Translations under genes and position numbers: made by a program | Shown here: in pieces, positions 41,053 to 49,283 of the stretch | Layout: every line of letters begins with the position of its first letter | Numbering within the stretch: position 1 is the stretch's first letter | Origin: CAXQZU01 sp964228555 | GTDB taxonomy: Bacteria > Planctomycetota > PLA2 > JAEUHO01 | DNA length: 64,000 bases | NCBI GenBank assembly: GCA_964228555.1 | Contig: CAXQZU010000040.1 | Span: 62,001 to 126,000 of the forward strand | Direction of reading: 5' to 3' | The notes under the pieces: model-generated | The model's database searches: none | Told to the model about the DNA's origin: nothing | Seen by the model: the letters and a program-made list of their open reading frames with translations, nothing else

Positions 41053-42366
41053 CTAGGCGCGTGGCCCGCCCCCACGCACGGGGCCCGGCGTGCGCAGCGC
41101 ACGCATGGCGATGTCGCGCCGCGCATACGCACCCTCGAAGCGGATGCTGTCCACGGCGGCATAGGCGCGGTCGCGGGCCTCGCCGTGGCCCGCGCCCAGC
41201 GCGGTCACGCACAGCACGCGGCCGCCCGAGGTCACCACGCCGTCGTCCTTGGCCCGCGTGCCCGCGTGGTAGACGGTCACGCCCGGCAGGCGGCCCGCAT
41301 CGTCCAGCCCGTGGATCACCTTGCCGGACGCGTACGCGTCCGGGTAGCCCGCGGAGGCCAGAACCACGCCCACCGCGGCCTGCTCGTCCACCTCGAGGGC
41401 TGGAAGGTCCTTGAGGCGACCGGCCGCGGCCAGCTCCAGGAGCGAGAGCACGTCGGTCTTGAGGCGCGGCAGGATGACCTCGGTCTCGGGATCGCCGAAG
41501 CGGCAGTTGAACTCCAGCACGCGCGCGCCACCCTTGGTGAACATCAGGCCGGCGAAGAGCACGCCGCGGAACACGATGCCGTCCCGCTTCAGCCCGTCGA
41601 TGGTCGGGATCAGGATCTTGTGCAGCACCTTGTCCAGCGCCGGGCCCTCGGCGATCGGGGCCGGGCTGTACGCGCCCATCCCGCCCGTGTTCTTGCCCGT
41701 GTCGCCCTCGCCGATGCGCTTGTGGTCTTGCGCCGTCGGCAGCACCACCAGCGTCTCGCCGTCGGTGACCACGTGCACCGAGGCCTCCTCGCCGCGCAAG
41801 AACTCCTCGATCACCACCTTGGCGCCCGCGTCGCCGAACTGGCGCTGGCGCATGCAGGCCTCGACCGCCGCCACGGCCTCGGCCGTGGTCTCGCACACGG
41901 TCACGCCCTTGCCGGCCGCCAGGCCGTCGGCCTTCACCACCAGCGGGTAGGCCTCGGCGTGCGTGACATGGTGCAGGGCCTCCTGCACATCGCTGAACTC
42001 CCGGTAGGCGGCCGTCGGGATGTTGTGCCGGTGCATGAAGTCCTTGGCGAACGCCTTGCTGCCCTCCAGCTGCGCTGCGTCGCGGCGCGGCCCGAACACC
42101 TTGAGCCGCTCGGCCTCGAAACGGTCCGCCAGCCCACCCACCAGCGGCACCTCGGGGCCCACCACCGTCAGGTCCACCTGCTCCCGCCGGGCAAACTCCA
42201 GCAGGCCGTCGATGTCGGTGGCCTGCAGCTCGGGCAGGCACGTGGCCACCTGCGCGATGCCGCCGTTGCCGGGGGCGCACCACAGGCGCGTGAGCCGGGG
42301 GCTCTTGCGCAGGGCCTGGCACAGGGCGTGCTCCCGACCGCCCGAGCCGACGACGAGCACCTTCAC
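41053..42366 (-). CDS. purD: Phosphoribosylamine-glycine ligase PurD
   Basis: A 437-residue ATP-grasp enzyme of purine synthesis, making GAR from phosphoribosylamine, glycine and ATP. The N-terminal KVLVVGSGGREHAL is the family signature. PLVVKADGLAAGKGV lies in the ATP-binding part, and VLEFNCRFGDPETEV in the active site. The length is normal. The GTG start at 42366 gives the exact conserved N-terminus. TACCCT (42417-42412) is a possible -10. Confidence 0.96.
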   Translation of the reverse strand: MKVLVVGSGGREHALCQALRKSPRLTRLWCAPGNGGIAQVATCLPELQATDIDGLLEFARREQVDLTVVGPEVPLVGGLADRFEAERLKVFGPRRDAAQLEGSKAFAKDFMHRHNIPTAAYREFSDVQEALHHVTHAEAYPLVVKADGLAAGKGVTVCETTAEAVAAVEACMRQRQFGDAGAKVVIEEFLRGEEASVHVVTDGETLVVLPTAQDHKRIGEGDTGKNTGGMGAYSPAPIAEGPALDKVLHKILIPTIDGLKRDGIVFRGVLFAGLMFTKGGARVLEFNCRFGDPETEVILPRLKTDVLSLLELAAAGRLKDLPALEVDEQAAVGVVLASAGYPDAYASGKVIHGLDDAGRLPGVTVYHAGTRAKDDGVVTSGGRVLCVTALGAGHGEARDRAYAAVDSIRFEGAYARRDIAMRALRTPGPVRGGGPRA

Positions 42367-42411
42367 GCGATGACCCTCCGACGGCCTCTGCCCGGCCAGC
42401 CCGGGCGGTGC

Positions 42412-42417
42412 AGGGTA
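42412..42417 (-). promoter_or_regulatory. -10 element of purD
   Basis: TACCCT on the minus strand lies 45 bases before the GTG. It fits the local TANNNT pattern; no -35 is clear. Confidence 0.35.
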
Positions 42418-42643
42418 CGGGCGCCCTGCGAGGGCCGGAAGGCATGCCCGCGTGACACGAACATGACAATCGAGGGCTTGCCAACGCCGGCGCAGCCCTC
42501 GTGGGGCACCCGCGTACCCGACGTGGGCGAGGGAGTTGTTGCGTTGAAGGCGCGAAAGGTTATTGTCCCCCCTGCCGATGGTTCAAGTACGAACCTGGCC
42601 CGGGCCCGTTGGGGCGCGGGAACCCTTGGGAGGACACGGTCAC

Positions 42644-42892
42644 ATGAAGAAGCTTCTCTCGCTCGTCGCCCTGGTGGGCACGGTGGCGGCCCTGGCGGGC
42701 TGCCGTTCGTCCTGCGAGCCCAACCCCTGCGCCCCGTGCGTCGCGGAGCCGGTGTACCAGAGCCCCTGCTGCCCGGCCCCCAGCGGCCGCGTGGGCATGG
42801 GCTCGGCCCCGGCCATGGCGCCCGCGGCTGCCCCCGCGGCTCCCGCCGCCGAGGCGGCCTGCGGTGCCGGCGGCAAGGCCTGCGGCAAGTAG
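42644..42892 (+). CDS. Small Cys/Pro-rich lipoprotein 1
   Basis: An 82-residue lipoprotein: MKKLLSLVALVGTVAALAGC is a textbook signal with lipobox LAGC. The mature part has nine more Cys, grouped as CEPNPCAPC, CC and C near the end, with an Ala/Pro linker between. No redox CxxC of a known enzyme is evident, although CAPC fits CxxC spacing. GGGAGGA precedes the ATG, and a good terminator follows. It is the first of three adjacent look-alikes. Function unknown; metal binding or disulfide-rich envelope structure are guesses. Confidence 0.8.
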   Translation: MKKLLSLVALVGTVAALAGCRSSCEPNPCAPCVAEPVYQSPCCPAPSGRVGMGSAPAMAPAAAPAAPAAEAACGAGGKACGK

Positions 42893-42919
42893 TCCGCTCC
42901 ACCGCGGATCGATCGAACG

Positions 42920-42957
42920 AGAAGGCGCGGGGCGCACGCCCTGCGCCTTCTTCCTTT
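42920..42957 (+). terminator. Rho-independent terminator of lipoprotein 1
   Basis: A 13-bp stem (from 42921 to 42950, one G-T pair, 4-base loop) is followed by TTCCTTTTC. It is the most classical terminator in the window and ends the first small lipoprotein gene. Confidence 0.8.
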
Positions 42958-43014
42958 TCATGCCCTGCTGCCTCGCGTACGCCGCGCCAAGCTGGAGCGC
43001 GCCCCGGAGATGCC

Positions 43015-43203
43015 ATGACCGCCCCCCGTGCCCTCGCCCTGCTGCTGGGCCTCGTGCTGGCTGGCGGCCTGCTGGCCGGCTGCTGCAACGACATCTGCTG
43101 CTCGACGCGCATCCCCCCGGATCCCTGCGAGCCCTGCCCCCCGCAGCAGGCTGTGCCCACCGGCTCGCCCTGGACCACGCCTCCGCCCACGACGGGCACC
43201 TAG
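43015..43203 (+). CDS. Small Cys/Pro-rich lipoprotein 2
   Basis: A 62-residue lipoprotein. The signal MTAPRALALLLGLVLAGGLL ends at LLAGC with Cys at 23, immediately followed by CNDICC and later DPCEPCPP. Seven of the 40 mature residues are Cys. GGAG lies 6 bases before the ATG. Cys pattern, size and place make it a relative of the genes on either side. Too short for most gene finders; the signal peptide and spacing support it. Confidence 0.72.
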   Translation: MTAPRALALLLGLVLAGGLLAGCCNDICCSTRIPPDPCEPCPPQQAVPTGSPWTTPPPTTGT

Positions 43204-43346
43204 TCCCCGGCGCCGGTTTTCACGCTGCCTTCACGCAAGGCTCACCGCGCCTTCGGACGGCGCGCTAGCATGCCGGAAGCAGGCGGGCAGCCTGCGCGTT
43301 CCCCTACCCTCCGGGCATCCCGCCCGGTCTCCCTGGAGCCTCTCCC

Positions 43347-43535
43347 ATGAAGATCCGCAACCTCGCGCTGGCCGGCCTGCTGGTGCTCGTCGGCGGCAGC
43401 CTCGGCGGCTGCTGCCAGGACCTGTTCTGCAAGATCCCGGCCTGCGACCCCTGCGCGCCCAACCCCTGCGACCCCTGCGCGCCGGCCGCGGCTGCCCCGG
43501 CGGCTGCGCCCGCCGCGGCTCCCGCCGCCAAGTAG
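43347..43535 (+). CDS. Small Cys/Pro-rich lipoprotein 3
   Basis: A 62-residue lipoprotein. MKIRNLALAGLLVLVGGSL leads to LGGC, with the lipidated Cys at 22. The mature part reads CCQDLFCKIPACDPC and repeats NPCDPCAP, then ends in Ala/Pro repeats. Similar mature starts (CCQDLFC versus CCNDICC) tie it to lipoprotein 2. A TAGCAT element at 43266-43271 may drive it, and a strong hairpin follows, so it is its own transcription unit. Confidence 0.78.
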   Translation: MKIRNLALAGLLVLVGGSLGGCCQDLFCKIPACDPCAPNPCDPCAPAAAAPAAAPAAAPAAK

Positions 43536-43569
43536 CCGCGCCCGGGCGGCACGATCCTGGTCCCGCGAG

Positions 43570-43597
43570 CGGGCCGGCCTCCCCGAGGCCGGCCCGT
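43570..43597 (+). terminator. Hairpin terminator of lipoprotein 3
   Basis: A perfect 11-bp stem (43571-43581 with 43585-43595) plus one outer C-G pair and a 3-base loop starts about 35 bases after the stop. Only two T follow, so it is GC-type. Confidence 0.5.
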
Positions 43598-43673
43598 TCC
43601 ATGCCCGGGGCCGGCGGGCTCGCAGCCGGCCTCGCGCCGCTGCGACGATGTCATGGCCCGCGCCGCGCGAAGG

Positions 43674-43748
43674 TGGTCGGGGCGATGGGATTTGAACCCA
43701 CGACTAGCAGCTCCCAAAGCTGCACCTCTACCGCTGAGGTACGCCCCG
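43674..43748 (-). tRNA. tRNA-Pro (TGG anticodon)
   Basis: A 75-nt tRNA with encoded CCA. CGGGGCG pairs with CGCCCCG, discriminator A, as usual for proline tRNAs. The anticodon loop TTTGGGA on GCAGC/GCTGC gives UGG. The T-arm is GTGGG-TTCAAAT-CCCAT. Confidence 0.95.
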
Positions 43749-43806
43749 CGTCGCGAACGACTCTCGCAGGCTACCACGCACGCGGCCCGCGAGGCTGCAG
43801 GGCGCG

Positions 43807-45612
43807 CTAGCCGCCCGTGGTGGGCCCGCCGCCACCCGAGCCCGGGCGCGGGCCCGCGGGCGGGGGCTGTGGCGGAGGGGGCGGAGGCGTGGGCGCCTGC
43901 GGCGGCGGGCTGGCTCGCTGCGGCCGCGGCTCGGGCTCGGCGCGGCGCGGCTCTGGCGCTTCCTCGACGATCTGCACCTCCTTGCGCCAGGTCCGGATCA
44001 CCGACTTCTCCACCAGCAAGGACCACGGCGTGGAGGCAAAGCGGCCACGCAGGCGTTCCATCGCGAAGACCGCCTCGGCCAGGCGGCGCGTGCGAGCCGC
44101 ATCGCCCAGGTCCACGCCCCGGCGCAAGCCCGGCGAGGCCGGCGAGAGCACGATGCTGCTCTCCAGCAGGCGCACGCGGCGCTGCGTGACGTCCAGCGGC
44201 CGCACGCTGTCGAGCGCGGCCGCCAGTTCCCCCAGATGGAACCGTGCGAGGCGCAGTTGCGCCCCCAGCAGCAGGAAGTCGGCCTCGAGCCGTTCCAGCA
44301 GCGGGCTGGCCCCCGGCACCTCCTCGCGCGGCCGGCTGTCCTCTTGCTCCCAGCCCAGCAGGCACGCCTCGATCACCGCCACGCGCGCGTCCACCCAGCG
44401 GCGCGTGAGGGCGAGGTCGTCCTCGCTGGCATGCCAGGTGGGCGGCAAGGCCACGGAGCGCAGCATCCGGGCCGGGCGCGCCACGAGGGAGGTGCCCGCC
44501 AGCTCCACCGTGCCCAGCATGCCCACCAGCGGCACGGCCTCGTCGGCCAGCCGCTCCCACGTGCGCACGATGCAGCGCGCCCGCCCCTCGCGCGCGAGGT
44601 CGCGCAGGATGCGCGAGCGGGGCCGCAAGTCGGGCGCCACCAGCGCGAGGCGCGACGGGTCGTAGAGGGTGGTGCGCCGGCCCGCCTGTCCGGCAGCCAC
44701 CTGCGGGGCCGTGAAGTCGTGCAGGAAGTAGCGCCCGCCGCTGGTGTAGGCCAGCGACGCCAGCGGCCAGTAGCCAAAGCCGCTGGGCAGCGGATAGCGC
44801 GGCGGCGCCACCCACAGGAAGTCCGTCCACGCCAGGTCGCCCTCCCAGCGGTAGGGCACCATGGGCCACGCCACCTCGGCGCCGAAGTGCATCGTGACCT
44901 CGCGCTTGCGCAGCTCGGGCGAGAAGCGTTCTGTCCAGCCGGCGGCCTCGTCCTTGCGCGGCACGTCCGGCACCGACCAGCCACGCTCGAAGGCCGCCTC
45001 GCCCGCCAGGGCGTAGAACGAGATGCCCGCCCCGAGCAGCAGGTCGCGCGTGGCCTCCACGTCGTCTTCGCCGTCGCCCCCTTCCTCGGTCACGAGCAGC
45101 AAGGCCTTGGGGCCGGTCACCTCCGTGCGCGCGAGGATGCCCACCGCGCGACGCACCTCGGCCAGCAGGTTCTTGGGGCCCTCGACCGGCGTGCGCGCCA
45201 GCGCCTCCAGCGCCGCGCGCGCCCTGGAGCGCACCATGGTGGGCGGCGTGCTGTCGCCGCCCGCCGCCAGCACGCCGACGTGCAGGCCAGCCGGGCCGTC
45301 ACGGAACGCGTCCTCCAGGGCCAGCACGAGGCCCGGCAGGTCGTTGGCCAGGCTGCGCGTGGCGTCCACCCGCAGCAGCAGCGCACTGTCGCCCGCGGCC
45401 GGGACCCCGGCGCGCAGCCTGAGGTCGCCTGCCACGTAGGCGATGGCATCGCCCGCCCGGGTGCGGCGCTCGTAGACCTCGGCCGGCGTGCGCGCCGACC
45501 CCGCCGGCCCGGCGCAGGCCGGGGAGGGTGACGGCAGGAAGCCCGCCCCCGCCGCTGCGGCACAGGCCAGCAGGCCGAGCATGCAGAGGACCCTGCGGCG
45601 ACCACGCGGCAT
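43807..45612 (-). CDS. Exported VWA-like protein with proline-rich tail
   Basis: A 601-residue exported protein with an N-terminal signal (MPRGRRRVLCMLGLLACAAAAG). Residues of about 70-215 read like a von Willebrand A fold: LLLRVDATRSLANDL is close to the DxSxS metal site (as DxTxS), and GPKALLLVTEEGGDGEDD follows a strand-helix pattern. The middle and C-terminal halves are unassigned. The last 60 residues are almost all Pro, Gly and Ala. No membrane anchor is seen after the signal. The gene starts leaderless, 74 bases from the divergent nuclease gene. Confidence 0.75.
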   Translation of the reverse strand: MPRGRRRVLCMLGLLACAAAAGAGFLPSPSPACAGPAGSARTPAEVYERRTRAGDAIAYVAGDLRLRAGVPAAGDSALLLRVDATRSLANDLPGLVLALEDAFRDGPAGLHVGVLAAGGDSTPPTMVRSRARAALEALARTPVEGPKNLLAEVRRAVGILARTEVTGPKALLLVTEEGGDGEDDVEATRDLLLGAGISFYALAGEAAFERGWSVPDVPRKDEAAGWTERFSPELRKREVTMHFGAEVAWPMVPYRWEGDLAWTDFLWVAPPRYPLPSGFGYWPLASLAYTSGGRYFLHDFTAPQVAAGQAGRRTTLYDPSRLALVAPDLRPRSRILRDLAREGRARCIVRTWERLADEAVPLVGMLGTVELAGTSLVARPARMLRSVALPPTWHASEDDLALTRRWVDARVAVIEACLLGWEQEDSRPREEVPGASPLLERLEADFLLLGAQLRLARFHLGELAAALDSVRPLDVTQRRVRLLESSIVLSPASPGLRRGVDLGDAARTRRLAEAVFAMERLRGRFASTPWSLLVEKSVIRTWRKEVQIVEEAPEPRRAEPEPRPQRASPPPQAPTPPPPPPQPPPAGPRPGSGGGGPTTGG

Positions 45613-45618
45613 GCGGGC

Positions 45619-45624
45619 AGCCTA
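45619..45624 (-). promoter_or_regulatory. -10 element for a leaderless mRNA (VWA-like gene)
   Basis: TAGGCT on the minus strand ends six bases before ATG 45612, with no room for a Shine-Dalgarno. Confidence 0.5.
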
Positions 45625-45672
45625 GCACCCATGGCACGCGACGGGTGAGGGCCCGATCCCGCGCTGCGCAGG

Positions 45673-45678
45673 TATCCT
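45673..45678 (+). promoter_or_regulatory. -10 element for a leaderless mRNA (nuclease-parvulin operon)
   Basis: TATCCT ends seven bases before ATG 45686. Together with the divergent element at 45619-45624 it shows two leaderless promoters back to back. Confidence 0.45.
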
Positions 45679-45685
45679 CGCGCCG

Positions 45686-46780
45686 ATGCCCACCCTCACT
45701 GTCCCGCCTCGCTCCCGCTGGCCGCTCGGGCTGCGGGCCCTGCCCGTGGCCCTGCTGCTCGTGCTCTCGCTGGCCTGCGTCCCGGCTGCGTTGCGCGCCG
45801 ACGACGGCCCCGCCCCGGCCGCCCCTGCGGCACCGGCCCCGCCCGAGGCCCCCAAGGCGGCGAGCGCCGCACGCGACCCGCTCGTGGTGGGCGTGTTCCC
45901 CATCGGCGAGGGCACCGTGGTGGACGGCGACACGGTGCGCGTGCCCGACCAGCCCTCCATCCGCATCGTGGGGCTGGACTGCGAGGAGGTGTTCCACCGC
46001 GACCGGGACCGCCAGGCCGCCGAGGCCGACTTCAAGGCCTACGCCCGCGACAAGCGCGGCGACAGCCCCCTGCCCGTGAAGTACGGCACGCCCGCCGGCG
46101 AGGCCGCGCGCGACTTCGTGCGCCAGCTGCTCGCCGGGGCCACGGCGCTGCGCATCGAGCGCGACGGCCTGCAGGGGCCCGAGCGAGACGGCTTCGACCG
46201 CCTGCTGGGCCACGTCATCGTGCTGCGCCCCGGACGCGAGCTGAACCTGGCCCTGGAGCTGGTGCGAGCCGGCCACTCGCCCTACTTCGTGAAGTACGGG
46301 CGCAACCGCCGCCTGGATGCCGAGTTCGAGGCCGCGCAGGCCGAGGCCCGCGAGGCACGCCGCGGCATCTGGGGCAGCGCGGGACCGGATCACTATCCCG
46401 ACTACGACGAGCGGCTGGCGTGGTGGGCGGAGCGCGCCGCGCAGGTGAGCGCCTGGCGCGCCGCACCGGACGCCGAGGACCGCATCGAGCTGGGCACCGA
46501 GCAGGCCAGCCAGCGCCTCGCCGCACGCGCAGGCAAGCCCGTGACGCTGTTCGGCACGCTGGGTCGCATGCGGCTGGACGAGTTCCCCTTCCTCGTGTTC
46601 ATGGCCCACCAGAAGGGCAAGGACATCCCGTTGGTGTTCCGCGACCGCAAGGTGCTGGATGCCGTGGACCCGGTGCGGCTGGCGCGCGGCTACGTGGTGG
46701 TGCGCGGCACGCTCACGCTCTACCGCGGCAGCCCGCAGGTGGAAGTCGAGGACGCCGGCCAGGTGTCGCGCGCGCCATGA
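45686..46780 (+). CDS. Exported staphylococcal-nuclease-like protein with a C-terminal OB-like segment
   Basis: A 364-residue protein. A signal peptide covers about residues 1-38 (ending in LRADD). The TNase domain (about 72-235) has VVDGDTVRVPD and IRIVGLDCEEVF, carrying the metal Asp residues and the catalytic Glu, with CEE in place of the usual PE. It cleaves DNA or RNA if active. The last 85 residues (VTLFGTLGRMRLDEF, RGTLTLYRGSPQVEVED) look like an OB fold seen in nucleic-acid binding proteins. The stop overlaps the next start (ATGA), coupling it to the parvulin-like lipoprotein. Confidence 0.8.
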   Translation: MPTLTVPPRSRWPLGLRALPVALLLVLSLACVPAALRADDGPAPAAPAAPAPPEAPKAASAARDPLVVGVFPIGEGTVVDGDTVRVPDQPSIRIVGLDCEEVFHRDRDRQAAEADFKAYARDKRGDSPLPVKYGTPAGEAARDFVRQLLAGATALRIERDGLQGPERDGFDRLLGHVIVLRPGRELNLALELVRAGHSPYFVKYGRNRRLDAEFEAAQAEAREARRGIWGSAGPDHYPDYDERLAWWAERAAQVSAWRAAPDAEDRIELGTEQASQRLAARAGKPVTLFGTLGRMRLDEFPFLVFMAHQKGKDIPLVFRDRKVLDAVDPVRLARGYVVVRGTLTLYRGSPQVEVEDAGQVSRAP

Positions 46781-47862
46781 GCCTGCACCTGCGCCACGGA
46801 CTGCTGCTGATCCTGGGCGCCCTGCTGGCGGGCCTGCCCGCCTGCGGAGCGCCCGCACAGTCGCCGTCCCAGGCCATCCCGGAGCGCGCGCGCACGCTGT
46901 TCCTCTCGCACATCCTGTTCAGCAACCAGCGGCAGGCGCCCTCGCTGCAGCGCCGCCGCGCCGAGGCCGCGCTGGACCTCGTGCGACGCGGCACGCCCTT
47001 CGCCGAGGTCGCCCGCGCCCAGAGCGAGGACCTCGTGTCGCGCGCCGTGGGCGGCGTGCTGGGGTGCTGGCGCACGGGCGAGGAGGGCATGCAGGCGCTG
47101 GACGGGGCAGCGCAGGTCATGGCGGAGGGACAGGTGGCGGGGCCGGTGGAGACCACCTCGGGCTGGCACCTGCTGCTGCGCCATCCCTACGAGGAAGGAC
47201 GGCAGGCAGAGGCCGCCTCGTACATGCCCACCTGGGGCGTGGTGGTCGCCCATGGCGACGGCCCGCCGGGCAGCGAGCGCAGCCGCGAGGAAGCGCGCGC
47301 GCTGGCGCAGCAGCTGCTGTCCAACCTCCGTGCAGGCCGCATCTCGCTGGCCGAGGCGTGCGCGCAGAACCCCACCAGCATCCGGGTGCGCGCCGATGGC
47401 TGGATGGGACTGGTCTCGCGCACGCCCTTGACCGAGCCCATGTGGGACCTGCTGGCGCGCACCCCGCCCGGGACCCTGGCAGGCCCGCTGGAGTCCGACC
47501 AAGGCATCGCGCTGTGCATGCGCACCCCCCTGCTGCGCTGCATCGTGCGTCACGTGCTGGTCCAGCATGCCGGCGCCGAGGGCACGGACATCCAGCAGTC
47601 CCGCACGGAGCAGGCCGCCCGGGCCCGCGCCGAGGAAGCGCTGGCGCGCGTGCTGGCGGCCCCCGGCGAGTGGGAGCGCGTGGTGCAGTCCTACAGCGAC
47701 GAGCTGGCCACCCGCGACGACCTCGGCTCGCTGGGCTGCGTCGGGCCGCAAGAGCTGCCGCCGGAGCTGGAGGCCGCGGTGCTCGAGACCGCGCCGGGCA
47801 CCTTCTGCCGGCGCGTGGTGCGCACCGCGCGCGGCTGGCACGTGGTCTGGCGCGTGGACTAG
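46777..47862 (+). CDS. Lipoprotein with three parvulin-like (PpiC) repeats
   Basis: A 361-residue lipoprotein. The signal ends at the lipobox LPAC (Cys 23). Three segments of about 90-110 residues each follow the parvulin plan. The first (45-135) has LSHILFSN, then DLVSRAVGGVLGCW and SGWHLLLR. The second (150-250) is more diverged. The third (255-361) has VRHVLVQH, DDLGSLGCVG and RGWHVVWR. Parvulins isomerise peptidyl-prolyl bonds; the third repeat keeps most family motifs, the second looks degenerate. Probably a periplasmic folding factor for outer-envelope proteins, perhaps for its operon partner. Confidence 0.82.
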   Translation: MSLHLRHGLLLILGALLAGLPACGAPAQSPSQAIPERARTLFLSHILFSNQRQAPSLQRRRAEAALDLVRRGTPFAEVARAQSEDLVSRAVGGVLGCWRTGEEGMQALDGAAQVMAEGQVAGPVETTSGWHLLLRHPYEEGRQAEAASYMPTWGVVVAHGDGPPGSERSREEARALAQQLLSNLRAGRISLAEACAQNPTSIRVRADGWMGLVSRTPLTEPMWDLLARTPPGTLAGPLESDQGIALCMRTPLLRCIVRHVLVQHAGAEGTDIQQSRTEQAARARAEEALARVLAAPGEWERVVQSYSDELATRDDLGSLGCVGPQELPPELEAAVLETAPGTFCRRVVRTARGWHVVWRVD

Positions 47863-47908
47863 GCGGGACGCGGCAGCGAGGCGGGCGTGCGGCGCGCGCC
47901 ACCGGGTG

Positions 47909-47982
47909 TGCCCCGGGCAGGACTCGAACCTGCAGCCTGCGGATTAGAAATCCGCTGCTCTATCCAGTTGAGCTACCGGGGC
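47909..47982 (-). tRNA. tRNA-Arg (TCT anticodon)
   Basis: A 74-nt tRNA: GCCCCGG pairs with CCGGGGC, discriminator A. The anticodon loop TTTCTAA on GCGGA/TCCGC reads AGA/AGG. The T-arm is GCAGG-TTCGAGT-CCTGC. The base after the discriminator does not continue as CCA (it reads ACA), unlike the other five tRNAs here. Confidence 0.94.
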
Positions 47983-48029
47983 CTGCGCGCGCCCGAGTGT
48001 ACGGCCGCGCCTGCCGCGGGGCCTGCCAC

Positions 48030-49223
48030 CTAGGCCTGCCGCCCCAGCCAGTCGCGCAGCACGGAGGCCTCGTCGGCCCCCAGTTCGGGCCCGGCGTGCT
48101 CGGTGCGTCCGGGCGTCGCGCACAGGTGCGGGTGGATGGCGGGCAGGGCCAGCGGGCGTCCACCCACCTCGACCCGCTCCACGCCGCCGCGGGCAGCGAG
48201 GTGCGGGTCGGCCAGCAGGTCGGCTGCCGAGCGGATCGCGCTCGCAGGCACGCCCGCCCCGTCCATCGCCGCCAGCACGTCCTGCGCGCTGCGCGTGGCC
48301 GTCCACGCTGCGATGGCGGCGTCGATCGTCGCGGCGTGGGGCACGCGCTGGGCGTTGGTGGCGAGCCGCTCGTCGCGCGCGAGGTCCTCGCGTCCCACCA
48401 CCTGCATCAGGCGCTGGAAGATGGAGTCGCCGTTGCCGCCGATGACCACGTGGCGCCCGTCCCGGCAGGCGTAGGCGTTGGTGGGCACGACCCCCGTGAT
48501 CGTGGTCCCGCTGGGCTGTCGCACCACGCCGAGGCGATCGCACTCGGGCAGCGAGGACTCCAGCACCGACACCACGCTCTCGAGGATGGAGACGTCCACG
48601 GCCTGCCCCGGCCGGCCGGGCGTGCGCTCGCGGTGCAGCAGGGCCAGCAGCACGCCCATCACCACGTGGAAGGCCGCCAGGGAGTCGCCCAGCGACAGGT
48701 TGCTGCGCACCGGCACCTGGCCGGGATGGCCGGTCACGTAGCGCAGGCCGCCGGCCGCCTCGCACACGGCCGCAAAGCCTGGCTTGTGCGCGTCGGGCCC
48801 GTCTTGCCCGTAGCCCGAGGCCGACGCCACCACGAGGCTGGGCTTGAGGCGCCGCAGGGCCTCGGGGTCGAGCCCCCACGAGGCCAGCGTGCCCGGCCGG
48901 AAGTTCTCGATCACCACGTCCGCGGCCAGCGCCAGCTCGCGCGCGGTGGCCTGGCCTTGCGGCGTGCGCAGGTCGAGCACGATGCTGCGCTTGTTGCGCC
49001 CCAGGCTGCGCCACCACAGCGAGGTGCCGTCGGCGTCCAGCCCGCGCCAGCCACGGATGGGATCGCCGCCGGGCGGCTCCACCTTCACCACGTCGGCACC
49101 GAAGTAGGCCAGGATCGTGGCTGCGAAGGGCCCCGCCACCAGCTGGCCCAGTTCCAGCACGCGGATGCCATCCAGCGGTCGCGGGCCGCGAGCCGGGGGC
49201 GTGGGCTGGGCCGCTGCGCTCAT
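48030..49223 (-). CDS. CaiB/BaiF family CoA-transferase (class III)
   Basis: A 397-residue class III CoA-transferase that moves CoA between acids through enzyme-bound anhydrides. The N-terminal block reads GIRVLELGQLVAGPFAATIL. ADVVKVEPPGGDP is the CoA region. The catalytic Asp lies in NLSLGDSLAAFH near residue 180. Substrate (formyl, carnitine or aromatic acids) cannot be told. ATG 49223 is supported by a TATGCT element placed for a leaderless transcript. It is divergent from the HEAT-repeat gene. Confidence 0.92.
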   Translation of the reverse strand: MSAAAQPTPPARGPRPLDGIRVLELGQLVAGPFAATILAYFGADVVKVEPPGGDPIRGWRGLDADGTSLWWRSLGRNKRSIVLDLRTPQGQATARELALAADVVIENFRPGTLASWGLDPEALRRLKPSLVVASASGYGQDGPDAHKPGFAAVCEAAGGLRYVTGHPGQVPVRSNLSLGDSLAAFHVVMGVLLALLHRERTPGRPGQAVDVSILESVVSVLESSLPECDRLGVVRQPSGTTITGVVPTNAYACRDGRHVVIGGNGDSIFQRLMQVVGREDLARDERLATNAQRVPHAATIDAAIAAWTATRSAQDVLAAMDGAGVPASAIRSAADLLADPHLAARGGVERVEVGGRPLALPAIHPHLCATPGRTEHAGPELGADEASVLRDWLGRQA

Positions 49224-49229
49224 CGCGGC

Positions 49230-49235
49230 AGCATA
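49230..49235 (-). promoter_or_regulatory. -10 element for a leaderless mRNA (CoA-transferase)
   Basis: TATGCT on the minus strand ends six bases before ATG 49223. Confidence 0.5.
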
Positions 49236-49253
49236 CCGGCCCGCGCTGCGGGC

Positions 49254-49259
49254 TAGCAT
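49254..49259 (+). promoter_or_regulatory. -10 element of the HEAT-repeat gene
   Basis: TAGCAT lies 24 bases before ATG 49284, with AGGAG in the short leader. It is a leadered contrast to the leaderless neighbours. Confidence 0.45.
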
Positions 49260-49283
49260 CCGGTCGTACGCACAGGAGCCCGC

